A DNA stretch of 64,000 nt from Jacaranda mimosifolia (taxonomy: Eukaryota; Streptophyta; Magnoliopsida; Lamiales; Bignoniaceae). The position numbers and the translations under genes are program-made. Positions 48,290 through 61,763 of this stretch are shown here, piece after piece; the first letter of the stretch is position 1, and each line of letters starts with the position of its first letter. The notes beneath the pieces are model-generated. The model made no database searches, was not told the origin of the DNA, and saw nothing but the letters and a program-made list of their open reading frames with translations. Location: positions 2,816,501 through 2,880,500 of the forward strand of contig CM032131.1 of the NCBI GenBank assembly GCA_018894105.1, given 5' to 3'.

Positions 48290-48720
48290 GACAAGGAATA
48301 CGCTGATTGTCAGAATAGGTTATGCTGATAGACGACAATCCAATGTCAATCCACCTAGCAATTTTGTGGAATCCAGTCCTCTGATGGATGATGCATCTAT
48401 CCCATCTTTTAATAATGCAGCGTTTGGAGCACATCATTTAAGGGACAATATCTAGGATTTGGATCCTTGGAGTTTGGATGAACTGGCACAAAGTTTAACA
48501 CTAACTTTGGTTAATTTAACAAGTAGTTCTTGGGGAGAAAAGAGAGAATCCCCTTCTAATATCCTATCAAATCTTCTGGATTCACAGGGCCAAAATATTG
48601 ATGCTAATCTTGGAAGGATTTAAAATCAGCCTTGTCCTAGCATTCAACCAGATTTTTTGGTAACCAAAGAATCATGTAGGGAAGATAACGTATCAAGATC
48701 CCAATCTCTCTCTCTTAGAA
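48290..48720 (+). pseudogene. Broken coding-like segment, unrecognised
   Basis: One frame reads YADRRQSNVNPPSNFVE, SPLMDDASIPSFNNAAFG, a stop at about 48453, then DLDPWSLDELAQSL, LLDSQGQNIDANLGRI and another stop. Codon content is protein-like on both sides of each stop, so it looks like a pseudogene exon damaged by point mutations. It may belong with the 46494 fragment. I cannot name it. Confidence 0.4.
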
Positions 48721-51472
48721 ATTATTGCGGGCCTATTTTTCTTCTGTTTTGGTACTTCATCACTCTATACCTATCAAATAATACTTCTACTCACATGATT
48801 ATGGTCTACTCTTCTTTGATTCCATAAATTTCTTTGATGGATCGTGTTTGGATCTATCACTCTTTTATGCCACTTCAGATGTATTGGAGGGTTATTATAG
48901 GCCTCCCTTCCACGCAATAGATACCAACAACTTTGTGAATCCCAACAGTAAGTTACACCACTATCTCTGAATTAGATCATATGTTGTTTATAGAGGTAAC
49001 TAATATTTGTATCTTGGCCTTCAGGAGATGTTATGGCTTGGACCTACATTTGAGAGTTTGAGATATCCATTTCTTGATAGTGACTAATTTATGATTCCAT
49101 GGATATTTTTCTCATCCTAGAGATAAGAAAAATAAGAATGTTAAAACTATTTTTGAGGAAGTATTATTACATAGGGAGCGAGAAGGGAGAGGCAGGTAAT
49201 AATGGGAAAAGTTAGGGGAAATCAATGATCTAACAATCAATTTAAAATAGGTTTGGGTGTTATTTGGGTATAACCAACCCTATAGGAACAAAACCCCATT
49301 TGTTAATTATCTTAACAATAAAGTTTCATCTTTTAGCCCTTGAAGCAGATGCTACTTTCTAAGGATTTGAACCTGAGTTTAAATATTTGCATCTGAATAC
49401 TCACCATCTCAACCTCCATGCATCATCATGAAATTATTATCTTAATAATTCTTGTCATATTAAGATCTTAATATTTCCTTTTGAAACAATGTGATATTCT
49501 AGTTGACATGGGTACCCAGTATTATTGACTCTAGGTTCAACCCATAGAGAATTAGGAAAGCTATTGTTCCTGGAAGTGATCTTACGTGTTCAGGCATCAC
49601 TATATATCATATTGTCAGTAATGTACAAGCGATGTTTAAAGAGATAAATAACTAAAACCTGCAAAAGCTAATAAAATCAATACAAGGAAATGTTTAACAT
49701 TTAATATGTCGTATGGATATCATTTCCATATTTCTACCGGAAGTTTAAGGTATCAGTTCTCACAAGATAGAAATGGAGAAGTCTCAAAACATGGCCATAT
49801 ATGATGAGAATAGGGAATAAGATAAAACTCTTACTTCTTAACTATCTAAGTCTGGATAATCATTCATATGCATTGTAAATTATCTCTTCATATGTGCATA
49901 TTATGAATGAAAATGAATGATAGTTTTCTTATTCGATTTACATTTTTGTGTCTTAGATGATCTTCAACTCTATTTGTTAGAGAGTATTTGCAACCAAACA
50001 AGTCTAAGGAGGCCTTAATGCTTCTTAAAGGCGGCCTAGCCTATGAAAAATTTAAAACTATTGATATGGTGATAGAGGTAATCTATTTCCCCACTTCAAA
50101 AGTAGTAGCTTCTTTTTATTTATATATCTTATGACTGACAAAATATTTGTGTGTAGTTAAATATCTTCATGAGTAGTGCAGTAGCTTCCATTAAAAAAAA
50201 TTTAACTACAAATCTTATATATTATGCTCTACTCTCGGAGTTATCATTTTCTCAAATAAGCATAAATATATGTTGTCCTAGCTTTATGTAAAGAATACAA
50301 TTGGAAATGAGTTATCTCTCTCTCTCTCTCTTAGCCCGTTGATGAGGAGATACTATTTAAACAATCAATTTTCAAAAAACTTGAGAATTTTTGCTCTCCT
50401 CGTTGCATCTTCGTGTCAAACATATTTGCTACTAATCTTAGTATCTTTGGAAAACAAATGAGTTTCTGTTTCTTCATGTAACGAGTTTAGCCCTCTATGT
50501 ATAACAATGAGTAGCTAATAATACTAGTAGAAATAATTCTTTTTACATTATTAAAGCTTTAGATGCTCCTCTTTCTTGCCAGGAATTCAAGAAAGGAAAA
50601 TCCATGAGCATTTTTCAGATAATTCAGGTGAGATTCAGCAAAGGGAAAGAAGAGGATATTATTAATATTCTATGTATGTCTAATGGAAAATAAAGAGAAA
50701 AAAGGCCCGTTAAAGTGTGTGATTTATTGTTTATGACTTTTTTCTTATTGATGGGATGATTTTAGGAGAATCATTGTATAAAAATTTCTTTAACAAAAAA
50801 TAAAAAGTGAAAGAAAGAAAAAAACACATGGCCATTTGTTTTACCAATGATGAGTCTTTATTTATAAGATTTCTTCTTCACCTTTAAATTCAGGTAGTGA
50901 AGTGAAATGGACAAGAATTAATCTCGAATATATTTGTATATAAGTCAGAATATGCACGCAATTCATTTTTTGTGCAACTATGATGTATTCTTCCATGAAA
51001 CGATGCATAATAGTATTGGCTCCTTCAAGTAAAAACCCTTAACAAGGATATATATATATATGTATGTACATTAATGCTTTAACCCTGCTCCACATACTGT
51101 AATATTCCACAACAGGTTAAAAGGGTTACTATACACAAATTCTTCATAACATAACCCTAGGCATTTTATCATGTTCAAATCATTCAAGCAAATGATGAAG
51201 GTCAGTTAATAGCCCTCAACTTCAGATATAGTGAGCACTCCGCATTGTGCTCCAAATCAACTCAAGATAAATTTTCATGACTTAAACTTTTGCCTTGTGA
51301 AACATTATAAACAACCTCTATGCACATAAAAAATTATATGCGCAAGACACTTCTATCTTAAACAAAGAGTCACCCCTTATCTCTAATGAACTTCTATGTG
51401 GTCCACTCCACAATCTAGTAAAGCAATGGACTTATCCAATAACAAAAAAAGTTCTCGAATAATATCTGCGTT
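48721..51472. other. Relict AT-rich DNA
   Basis: I see no gene. Short simple repeats occur, such as (CT)n near 50316 and (TA)n near 51050. Confidence 0.4.
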
Positions 51473-51619
51473 CTAATTGAAGGAGACTACAATCAAGCTT
51501 TGAGTGTTGAAATCTAGGAGATATCTTCCAAGGACAATGGATTCACCCAAGATTGCTTTGTTAAGTGTTTCCCTCATATCTGAGTTTGATATTGGTGCAA
51601 AGTAATAAGGTGCCAAGCC
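51473..51619 (-). CDS. Candidate last exon of an unrecognised minus-strand gene
   Basis: Read on the minus strand, an acceptor (atttttgatag) is followed by a protein-like frame (AFGLAPYYFAPISNSDMRET, then LNKAILGESIVLGRYLLDF) and a stop. The frame is better than its antisense shadow. No further exons were found with certainty. Confidence 0.3.
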   Translation of the reverse strand, partial: GLAPYYFAPISNSDMRETLNKAILGESIVLGRYLLDFNTQSLIVVSFN

Positions 51620-51661
51620 AAAGGCTATGCTATCAAAAATCAGAAAAACATAAGAAACCAT

Positions 51662-53387
51662 GTCAGGTCAATATAAGATACGATGACAAAAAGACAGATA
51701 TTAGAATTACATATGACACAAGACAACTCCAGGATGTTGTTGAACAAACAGACAAATATTTGAATTTGTCTCATTGAGATTGTTATGTATCAATTCTTGA
51801 GTCGTTGCATATTCAACCTCATCTTTTGAAAATCAGTTGTATCTTAAATAAGTAAAAGTCTATGGTACTATGTCAATTCTGCAAACACAATGTTCAAGAT
51901 AGACAAGAAATATGAGAATAGAACCTGAGGTGAAAAATCACGGGCCTTCCAATTAAGTAACATACATCTTATGCACACAGAGGAGAGCATTTATCCACTT
52001 AATAGCCCACCCGATGTTCTCTCTATGCCCATACTAGTGATAATTATTTAATTAAATTCAGTTCCTATGAAATAACTTTCAAACATCATGAAAATACACA
52101 AAACTAAATCATTAGAAACTAATACTTTTCCCACACAGCTCCATGTCTTGTCAAATAATTAAATGATGACTTATATAATCTTTCTATCTTGTATTCCTGG
52201 CCAGTATTTCCAGTACCTAGAGCTAAAAAAATCCAACATTAGCACGTATGACAAGTGCTATGCAATTGCAAATGTGGTGGCTAGTAGTGCAAAATAAAAT
52301 ACCAAAATAAAATGCCAGAACATAGTAAAACACTTCATCACTTACACAAAATCCATCAAAGCATTATATTAACAACATTAAATGTGAGTTTAACTTTAGA
52401 CAATGATGTAGATACAGACTATTAATTCTTTGACATAAACATTCAAGGCAGATGCTCTATTACTAAATACAAGTGTAAATTCTCTTTCTAAAAATATTAT
52501 CAGTTAAAACAAATTAATCTGTACAAATAGCCGCACTTCCCAAAACATCCTCAACTAGATAAATTCTTTAAAAATGAGAGTTGGCAAGAGACTAGGGTGA
52601 AGATTAAAGAGATCCTATAATCTTGTGCAATGGTTCTTATGTATTGATGACTAGTGCCAATTCATGACAAAATAAAATGCGCTCCAGAGCACCAAAAATA
52701 TAATTCAAAAGCATCCATGTGAACACTTATCCATTTCCTCCTAGCAAAGCATACACCCTTTGTTTTTTATAATACAAATGGTTGATTTATGATCATATTT
52801 TTATTTGGGAAATGCAACCAATGCATAAAAGATGCATTTTGTGTACATCTCTCTTGAACAAGGAGGCCACTTGTTTAAAGCTATATTTCGTGCCAAAAAT
52901 ACATTAAAATAAATAAGATATTTATCATTGAAAAAAAAACATCCAGAAAATCATATTCACAAACTGGTCTTCTTTGCAACTGAACCACAAACAATAAGTA
53001 AAACAAAGAAAGACACTACAAAATCACAAGACTTCTTTATAGCTATACTTATGTTGGCCTCTAAAAACATGTATAAGCATATTTACTAAGACAAAAAAAA
53101 ATCCAAATATTCAAGAAAATCAGCAAAATAATCAATATTAAAAAAAATATCATGAGCCCACCATAGCAAATTGAACCAAAAAAATACTTATTATTTGTCT
53201 AACGAACATAGAAAAAAAATCAAGTGATTTTTTCAAATGATTGGAATAAAAATTTGTTCTAGTTTTCAAAAATTGGTGGATGATATATCTTGACTGCACT
53301 CCTCATCTTCCAGCAAGGTAGACTTCTAGTGTGATGCTAGTGCTTGAACACGAACATTTTCTATATCATGTATTTTTGTGTCCCTTG
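51662..53387. other. AT-rich intergenic or intronic DNA
   Basis: No gene or defined element is seen. Confidence 0.4.
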
Positions 53388-53655
53388 TTAATTTAAGGCT
53401 AATAGTGTCATCCCTACTTTCTCACACATATCAATGACGGCTTTGAGGTCATTTTCATTATATATGGCAATTAATACATGGTCTAATGGTTTAATCTCAT
53501 GTAACATTAACTTCTCTCTATCTTCGATCTTGCTTTCAACATCAATCTTAGAAATTATGGACGTCGTCATATTTTCTAATGTCACCCATGCAATTTTTTG
53601 CCTCTCAATAACAAATTCTCTATTCTCATAAACTACTTCAAACTGAACTATGCTC
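53388..53655 (-). CDS. Candidate last exon, unrecognised, possible PB1-like fold
   Basis: On the minus strand, attattttcag precedes a single open frame of 88 residues plus stop. It starts SIVQFEVVYENREFVIERQK and passes through YNENDLKAVIDMCEKVG to ALN. The opening strands followed by an acidic NENDLKAVIDMC helix recall PB1 domains, but the match is loose. It is probably a real exon or a recent gene fragment. The stretch upstream holds a CACTA end and no clear partner exon until 56076. Confidence 0.4.
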
Positions 53656-54165
53656 CTGAAAATAATAAGCAGAAAGTATATAAAGTCAAAATAATCAACA
53701 CATATTGTTTGCTAGATATGGAATCTTACAGACTAATTCATAACCTAAACAACGTAGCGTTGTGCCTACACCCATGTAGCTTCAGGCTAACTTCTTTTGA
53801 GTTTCAATTGATTCTCCCTATGTCAAGAGTAATACATTTATTAATTGGCAAAGCTGGATGTCATATTAGGTTTTAATATTTATTAGTTTACCTCAGATAG
53901 GGAATGAATGCATCTAAGTGGAAATAACATATATAGGCATGCATAAAGGCCACAACCATAGTTGTTAAATAAAATTGTCAACACAACAGCATTATAAGTT
54001 AAAGAGAAGACTTGGTTAGGGTAATGGGCTTGAAGATGAATTAGGACCAACAAGTGAAGTCGTTAAACTTAATGAATCTAAGGGTTGAAGGAAGTTAAAA
54101 CTGGATCGATTACTAGGAGAGGAAGATTAAGAAATCTTTATGCTCTCTTCTTAAGGTACGACACT
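53656..54165. other. Intergenic or intronic DNA
   Basis: Nothing definite is seen. A frame at 53598-53876 is not convincing. Confidence 0.35.
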
Positions 54166-54950
54166 CACTACAACAAATTACACTTTTAGTAACGACTAAT
54201 TTCGCTGCCATAATGTTGAAATTCGTTACCCAAACTATTGGTAACGAATTTTTTGTTACTAAAGTTTCGTTTGTTAAAGCCCGTCGCTAAAAGTATTCAT
54301 AATGAAAATTATGTTCCATTACGAATGATGACCTTATGGCGACAAAATTTATCGTCACCAAAAGTTTCATTTTAGTGACAAAACAATGTTAGTTATAAGA
54401 GTTTTCCTATAGCGTAATGAAATACCTAGTTACCAAAACGTTGGCAGTTTTGTCGCCTTTTATTTTTCATTACCAATGTATATTATAATGGTATTATTTA
54501 TTTAATTTAGTTTTGTAATTTCGTTACAAATCATTTGTGTAACAAAATATTTGGTTACGATTAATTAAATAATATTTTTATTTGAATAAGCTTTTCGTTA
54601 CTAATATAATACTAACTAACAATTTCATTACAAAAGATATTCAGAATTTTGTTACAATTAGTATATACAACTAAATGTTTCGTTATCAATGATTTATAAG
54701 ATTATAATATTTTGTTACAAATAAGCAATGCATTGGTTACAAATAATTAATTTCTTCATTAAAAATGACTAATTATTTATTACGAATTGGTAAATAATTC
54801 GTTACCAATAATAAAAATAATTCATTACGGATACATCAAATTAGTTTGTTACAATTAAGAAAAGTGACAAACAAATTTCGTTACTAATAGATTATTTTTG
54901 CAACAATATACTTTCGTTACAAAAATGTTTTTTTTCCCTGTTTAATAGCT
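54166..54950 (+). mobile_element. CACTA-type non-autonomous element, left end plus subterminal repeats
   Basis: It begins CACTACAACAAATTACACTT, a typical CACTA terminus. The next ~780 bases carry more than ten copies of TTCGTTAC/GTAACGAA or one-base variants in both orientations, the usual CACTA subterminal repeats. No matching TTGTAGTG right end is visible, so that end is lost or degraded and the limit is approximate. It is non-coding. Confidence 0.65.
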
Positions 54951-55972
54951 AAATTTGGATATGAAATTATAGAAGAAATTAAAATTTGAAGTATACCAAC
55001 ATCCAAAATATAAATAATTCATAGTCGTTCCTTTAATAAACAAAAGAGTAAGCACATTCATCCATCCATAGACATAATACTAACCACATCGATCTATCCC
55101 TAGACATAACTATAATTTCATAACATTAATCGTAAAGTCAAGCTAGATACCAAAGCCATGATAACCAAATGGGTATATCAATCAAACAAAAGTGTTAAGT
55201 TTTGAAGAAGTATTACCGTTTAAGTGACAAAAGAGATATGCAAAACATCTTCCTTAATTCTTGTCAACTTCATCAGAAAATGGGCTACTTCAAACAATCT
55301 ACAAAAAATGATTGCACAACACACTGTGAATATGAAGAACATCAAATTAGATATTACATAAGTTTAACCAATCACTATACATGTATTTTTTCTTAGATTG
55401 GATAAGTGTGGTACATAGGAAAAACAAAGTTATAATGTAACATCAAAAAATATGCAAAAAATAATAGCACAATTCATGAGAAAAAGTTGCAATAGTCAAT
55501 CAAAGATTTGTATGATACCATCTATTGTCCAATATAAACTACACAAAATATCATAGAAGATAATATTGAACATAAAAAGACATTTCATTTAATTCAATAG
55601 CTATATTACCAAATGAGTTTAAACAATATATAACATATCATATTTATTTCTAATAACACGACTTTAAATGGAAAAGTCCATAATAATCTCCGAACTAAAA
55701 GTTCTCCCAAAATTATTTACATATATGAGAACTCACATGTTGAAATAAAGCATGGCAAATTTCTAAAAATTATAATTCTTGTAACTTAATTCAATTCATC
55801 TAATCATTCTACACATGACAAGAGACAAACAATCAAATAAAACAACAATATAAGCCCTCAATGTTTATAACTCTAAATTTGTTATTCTTAATTTTGATTA
55901 TCATATATCACAAAATTCCATATACGCAAAATTCAAGTAAAATTATATTACATCATAAGGACATATTTACCT
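54951..55972. other. AT-rich DNA
   Basis: No gene or element is recognised. Confidence 0.4.
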
Positions 55973-56076
55973 TCAAGTGAGTTTGTCTTGCAACGCCAGC
56001 AAGAGTTGCTTCAGCTCGGTCTGACTGTCTTCAAGGCTTGCTATAACTTTCTCATCTATCCAACTTTTATCCATAT
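55973..56076 (-). CDS. Short frame behind a splice acceptor, minus strand (uncertain)
   Basis: After tgtattgcag the ATG at 56074 opens 33 codons (MDKSWIDEKVIASLEDSQTE, then a leucine-rich helix) and a TGA. A GTAAAT donor follows two bases after the stop. GC content is higher than the neighbourhood. It may be the damaged first coding exon of the gene whose last exon is at 53388, or a small peptide. Other frames are closed. Confidence 0.3.
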
Positions 56077-56084
56077 CTGCAATA

Positions 56085-57551
56085 CATAAACAAGTTCGGG
56101 ATTATGTGAATCATATTCTTATTTGAAACAACTTTTATTTAGATTCTTATTAATTCTTACATGGAAATAACATGTGTTTGATCAATGATTTAAAAATATT
56201 TACTTATAGAATTAAAAGTGATATTTTAATATAAAAGTTATAACTTTTTCATCTAAATATGTTCTTTTACATCAAATCAATCAAATAATATTGTAATATT
56301 ATTGTGGATCCTTTTATTTTCTTTACATCCTCCATTGAAATTATGTTGGGATAAAATTTATTACAACTTTAATAAGAATATAAAAGAAATTACAATACAA
56401 TTACTTAATAAATTTAAATTTTTTTGAGTTAGTTAAATATGGATTACTTGACAAGTAGATGCATTAGATTTGAAAATGACAGTTAGATGTATGAAGAAAA
56501 AAAAAAGTGTTGAAAATGGTAAAAAGAATGACATTTTTAAAGTTATAAATTGTAAAATAAAACAAAAAATGAAAATAAAACTTAAAACAAACATCAAGTG
56601 GGGTTGAGCACCACGAATATGACAACATAAAAGAAAACTCAAGGCAAATAAGGGGAAAAATAATGAGGGACACTAATTAATTTTTTGTAAAGTACATAAC
56701 TAAAGCTACATTAAATTAATACTAAAACACAAAGAAAATTCAATTTTTTTTTTAATATATTCACTTACTTTTTTCCCTTTGTGTCAATATTGTCAAAGTC
56801 AAAATGATGAATTTAATTGTTTTCCCAAATCCACAAGAAAAGTTAAATTTTATAAAATTAATGGATGTTAATTACAAAATTAATATTTTAATTAATATTA
56901 AATAATATATTCTTTTAAAATTTTAATTCAAAAATACTATTATTAAATACTTTTAAATGAAGACACAATAAAGACTCAAGTCTTTGTGGACATGCATGAT
57001 ATTCAAAAAAATTAAATAAGACAAAGCCAATTAGTTAAAACTAACTAGTTAACTATCAATTTTTTAAATATAAAAATTAACTAAGAATCAAATGAGTTTA
57101 GAAACCAATACCGCAAAAAACATGGAAAATCAGTCCTGACAATCCTAAAAAACACAACAATCATGAAAGCCTTTGTAACTTATCCTTGAATGAAGCCCAC
57201 AGACCAACATGATAATCCTATATATGTTTTAATTATGCCAATATATCTGAGCTTCTATATCAGATAGGGGTTTACATACTGATGAAGAATAAAGCATATA
57301 ATCATATATTTTGTATAATATTGTTTGGTTCTCATGCATAACCCAATAATTGCATCTTAATACTAGTCCACATAGCTCCAGAAATAGAAATTAAGGCATA
57401 AAAGGTACAATTTCATGTATTAAAAGAGTAAAGCAATAGAACATAGAAATTGTGTTAATTCAGCCTTTAGCAAAGAGGCTTGAACTGTGTTTTTAATCTC
57501 TTCAGGTAGAACAGGCCTAATTAGTTGGGTGATGTCAGGGATAGTCAAACA
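56085..57551. other. AT-rich DNA
   Basis: No gene or element is recognised. Confidence 0.4.
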
Positions 57552-58684
57552 TAGGGGTGTTCAGAAAAAACCGAAACCGACCGAACCGACCGAAAACCGA
57601 AAGTACCGAACCGAACCTAGTTAAGTTCGGTTCGGTTTCAGTTCTTTGTTTTTAAAATTTTCGGTTTTCGGTTCGGTTCGGTTTTTTTTTTCGGTTTAAT
57701 CGAACCGAACCCAAAATCGAAAATTTTTGGTTTTCGATTTTAATGAACCAATTTTTTATATTTATTTATTTATTTATTTTGCTTCAGTTTAAGTGTAATT
57801 ATGTACTTTTAAGTTTTTGGGATTATGTTAATTATAGAAATGGAGCATCGAGGCACTTTGTACTCTTTTTAATATGAATATATCTCATGTTTATCTCATC
57901 AAATTATGAATATATCTACTTCATTCTCCTCTGAAAAATATAATTTTCAATTTTGCACTCTTTTTAATATTTTAGAAATTATCTAGCTAAAAAAGTTTTT
58001 AATTTGTTTTAATTTAATAATATGAATTAATTAACTTAAATTTTTATTTGTTATTATTGATGGAGACGTGGGGTTGAGTTTGAGCATGATATATGTCAAA
58101 GAAACATACCATTTAGTCATCTACCTACTACCTTAAGTCCTTAATTGTGGTTGAATTTGTGATTTATGATTTAAACTTTTTCTCCTCGTACTTGTCTTGA
58201 CTCTTGAAAACACATGAAGTTTCAAAATATTGGAATAAATTTTAATCTAAATTCGAACTTATTGTTTAATGTTTATGCTAGCTATCAAGGAAAAGTTTGA
58301 CTCCAAGAGGGGGAAAAAAAGGTCAAAGATTGGAGCAAAAATATTGTTCGATTCGTTGATCTTGATTCTTGAAAAAAAAAAAAAAAGAATAAGTAAAGTT
58401 TCATAATGAAATGATAAATGGAAAACTTACAAAAAGGTAAAATCTCAATTATTTATTTATTTTTTATTTTGGTAAAAAATAAAAAAAATTAAAAAAATAA
58501 AAATAAAAAACCGGTTCGGTTTCGATTAAAAAACCAAAACCGAACCGGTACTGTTCGGTTTTTAACCGAACCGAACCGAATACATTTTGGTTTGGTTTCG
58601 GTTTTGCATCCGAAAAAATCGAAAAATTCGGTTAACCGATCGAACTGTTCGGTTCGGTCGGTTAAAACCGATTGTACACCCCTA
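57552..58684. mobile_element. hAT-type non-autonomous element (1133 bp)
   Basis: The ends are TAGGGGTGTTCA and, on the right, the reverse complement of TAGGGGTGTACA. The flanking duplication GTCAAACA (57544-57551, 58685-58692) is an exact 8 bp. The outer ~180 bases at each end are dense in CCGAACCGAA/TTCGGTTCGG motifs in opposite orientation. The AT-rich centre has no transposase. The minus-strand frame at 58489-58689 comes only from these motifs. Confidence 0.9.
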
Positions 58685-58692
58685 GTCAAACA

Positions 58693-60732
58693 CTCCTCTA
58701 TTGTTGAAAGCCTCTACAAATTTACATAATTGACACAGAAATTAAGAATAGAGTAAAGAAGAAAGTGGAAGAATTTGGGTGAATATTCTCAGGTAAACTT
58801 TCAAAAACAATGAACCTATTTATTTATTTTTTATGTGTTCTTTCTGGGTTCTAACATTAGATTTTCATTTACTTTTGCTATTGATATTATTTTCTGTCAA
58901 ATACTCTAACAATTAAATCTATTTAGAAGCCACAAGAATTATCAAAATGCTATATGTAATATTCTAACTTGATTGAATATAAATATATTTATACCAAAAA
59001 TGTTCTAATAATGACAAAGAATGCATTTTCTGGTAATGATTTGCCATACGAATCAACTAAAGTGTTTAAAGTAAGTCTTGTCTATTTTAATATGGATTGA
59101 TTTCTTCAACCTACTATATGGTATCATTGTCAAAAATTATGGAAATGAGCTTATTATTCTAAATTTAATGGCTCAAAATTTTCAAAAGAAATCTTTCAAA
59201 TGATTCTACAAAATTCTGAATAAGGCTAAGTACATGCATATGAACTCAAAATTCATTTATAAGAACAAATTATTGTAAAGATCCACCAGAAAAACCTTAT
59301 ACGTAACAATGTAATTGTAGATTGAGAGGCATGACAAGAGGAAAGACTGGGGAGTTCTGCATGCAAAGAGGAAAAACTATCATTGTTGGGGAACAATGTA
59401 CCAGATAAAAACCAGATAATCAATTCAAAACAGTTGAACACTATAAATCCACATTATCTAAACAAATCAACTAACAATAGCCAAAATGTGTTCACATGGA
59501 TAAAAAAGTGCAACTCTCTAGTAAATGAAATTGTCGATTCTAGATAATTGTACAAAGAATACCATGCACCAATATTTCACAAAAAGGATAAAAATGCTAA
59601 CTTTATGCTCATGAATGGTTTCAAAATCAAAAACAGAAATAAAAATTATAGCATCATAACAAAGGTGCTGAAGGCATAATTTGGGGTAAAGAAAGGAGTG
59701 CTGAAACTAAAGGAGATTTACTACTAATTACTATTCATTTCACTAAGTGAGACTGTGAGATAGACCTAAGTAAAAAGGAACCAAGAAAAGAAATTCAACT
59801 AATAATGAGAGACACTGTCATCAAGAATCTTTTCCAAAATTGACCGAAAATTAAGATTGATCCGCTCTTTGTGACTAAAAGAACATGCAAAAATCAACTT
59901 AGAATTTCTTCAGGTTCCCTAATTTTACTAGATAAAAGAAAAATAATAAACCAAAATTTATCAAATCTGGAAATAACTCGGGTTAAAATCATTTTCCCCG
60001 GCGTTAAAAAACTCCCATATCACATATCAAAAACCTATTTACCAAATCTTATGGTAGCCATGCATAATAAAACAGAGAGATTTTATAACCATGAGGTCCC
60101 AAAAGAAGGGGAAACTCTCAAAAAATGTATCATTTACATAATTGACATAAAAATAGAGGACCACAGTTTTGCAGATTCTGGACTTGCAATTTCCCACAGA
60201 TAACACAGGATTTTACCAACAAAAAACCAAGGGCTTTTGGGTATTCAAGCCATTTAGTGAGAGATGAGCTACAGCAGCACCGGTGAACAGTGACCAGGAG
60301 CAACGGTGGTAGGTGAACAATGACTGAGCGGTCTGTACCGGTGATATATCAGCAGGTGGAACTGGTGTGAATAGTGAACGACGAGCAGGATTTCAGGCGG
60401 TAAATCTGGTTCGAGAAGGGGTAAAAAATGGGAGAAATGTGTGAAATGCACTAAGTTTGAGCAAAAGCTTCACCATAGTACCAGATGCCAAACAAAGCTT
60501 AAATGTGATTTTATCTTTCAAACCCCTGTAGTTGTCTGTCTCATTGCATGAAGCAAAGTACCAATCCATCTTTTCCACACTTTTGTATTTTTTAAATGCT
60601 TTATTATTTTGTTTTCTTCACTTTTATATTTGGAATTTAATATTAAAATAATTTAATATTTAAAAAGAAAGTAGATAGCAAAACAAATTATCTGGTTTTT
60701 GCTAGAGTTTTCAATTTGATTTTGTTTAATTT
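58693..60732. other. Intergenic DNA, GC-richer patch at 60240-60560
   Basis: No gene is supported. The patch at 60240-60560 could be a 5' UTR of a minus-strand transcript leading toward 56 kb, but its frames have no known motif. Confidence 0.35.
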
Positions 60733-60829
60733 GCTCGAGCTCGATTCACCTTGACTCGAGCTCGAGTCAAACTGGCTTGAGATTGGCTCGTGAGACTCAC
60801 GAGCTGGCATGACTCGTATGCACCCCTAG
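60733..60829. mobile_element. Terminal fragment of a hAT-like element
   Basis: The right boundary reads GCACCCCTAG, the same terminus (TAGGGGTGCA reversed) as the hAT element at 57552. Inside is a series of GAGCTCGAGTC and CTCGTGAG motifs. No left end is found, so it is truncated. Confidence 0.5.
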
Positions 60830-61309
60830 GCGGCCATCGCCCTATAGCTAAAGAAAAAGGAATCAAGGAAATGGATATATTCTAATTCTTTATTTCTTAA
60901 CAGAGGAAAGGAGGGTTAATTTTGGAGGGAGATAAAATTTTTTGAAGGGTGTGAAAATAATAAGGGAGGGAATTTTTATTTGTGCAATTATGAAAGTATA
61001 AAATTAGTATAATATTCTCTAGTTTTCCTATTTACATAATAATTAAAATATATATTTATTATATAACTATTTTTATTTATATAATTTTTTAATTGGAGAG
61101 AAAGGTTTCAAAAACTGACAGGACTATCAAAATGAAGTGAAAAATATTTTGTCATGGAAATAAAAAAATTTCTAGCTGATAATTAGTTTTACCTGGTCAA
61201 ATTTTATGGGCTTTTCACATATTTTTAGCAATCTTTAGACTTAATTTTCATATCATCAAGTTTATATTGTAAGTTGTTATTGTTTAGAAACAAATTTGAC
61301 TTAAATTTG
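60830..61309. other. AT-rich intergenic DNA
   Basis: Nothing recognised. Confidence 0.4.
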
Positions 61310-61470
61310 TTGAGTGATCTTTGGTTCAGTGTCATAAGTCTCACACGTAAAGTGTGAAGTCAAAGGTCTGAATCTTAATGAACTCCAGATGTGAGTTAAA
61401 TTTAATTCAAGCAATATATATCAATGCATTCTAGTTGAATCTGATAATTGTTGAACTCTATCAAAATTTT
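61310..61470 (+). mobile_element. tRNA-derived SINE-like fragment
   Basis: It has ggttcagtgtcataag (A-box-like) and, about 35 bases on, aggtctgaatctt (a degraded B box), the same spacing as the SINE at 18989-19110. The tail is unclear, so the 3' limit is approximate. Confidence 0.45.
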
Positions 61471-61763
61471 AAGATTTTAATATTTTATATAGATTAACTA
61501 AAATTATGAAGAAACTAAAATTGTAAGTTACAATATTCACAATAAATTTTAAGTTAACTCACCTTTCAAATATTTATGAATCCAACTATCGAGGGATAAA
61601 AGAAATAATCTAACCACGAGTCCAAGTTTTATGTTGATAAATTTTATTTAATTATAGTAATTATTTTTTTTTTAATTTTAAAATTTTAAAATTCAAATTT
61701 AATTATTCACTAGTTTGTTATATATGATTCTAATTCATATCTTGATACTTAATATTTTTATAT

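Noticed and set aside
58489..58689. 66-codon minus-strand frame rich in R, F, N and T
   Set aside because: It is the translation of the hAT terminal repeat motifs.
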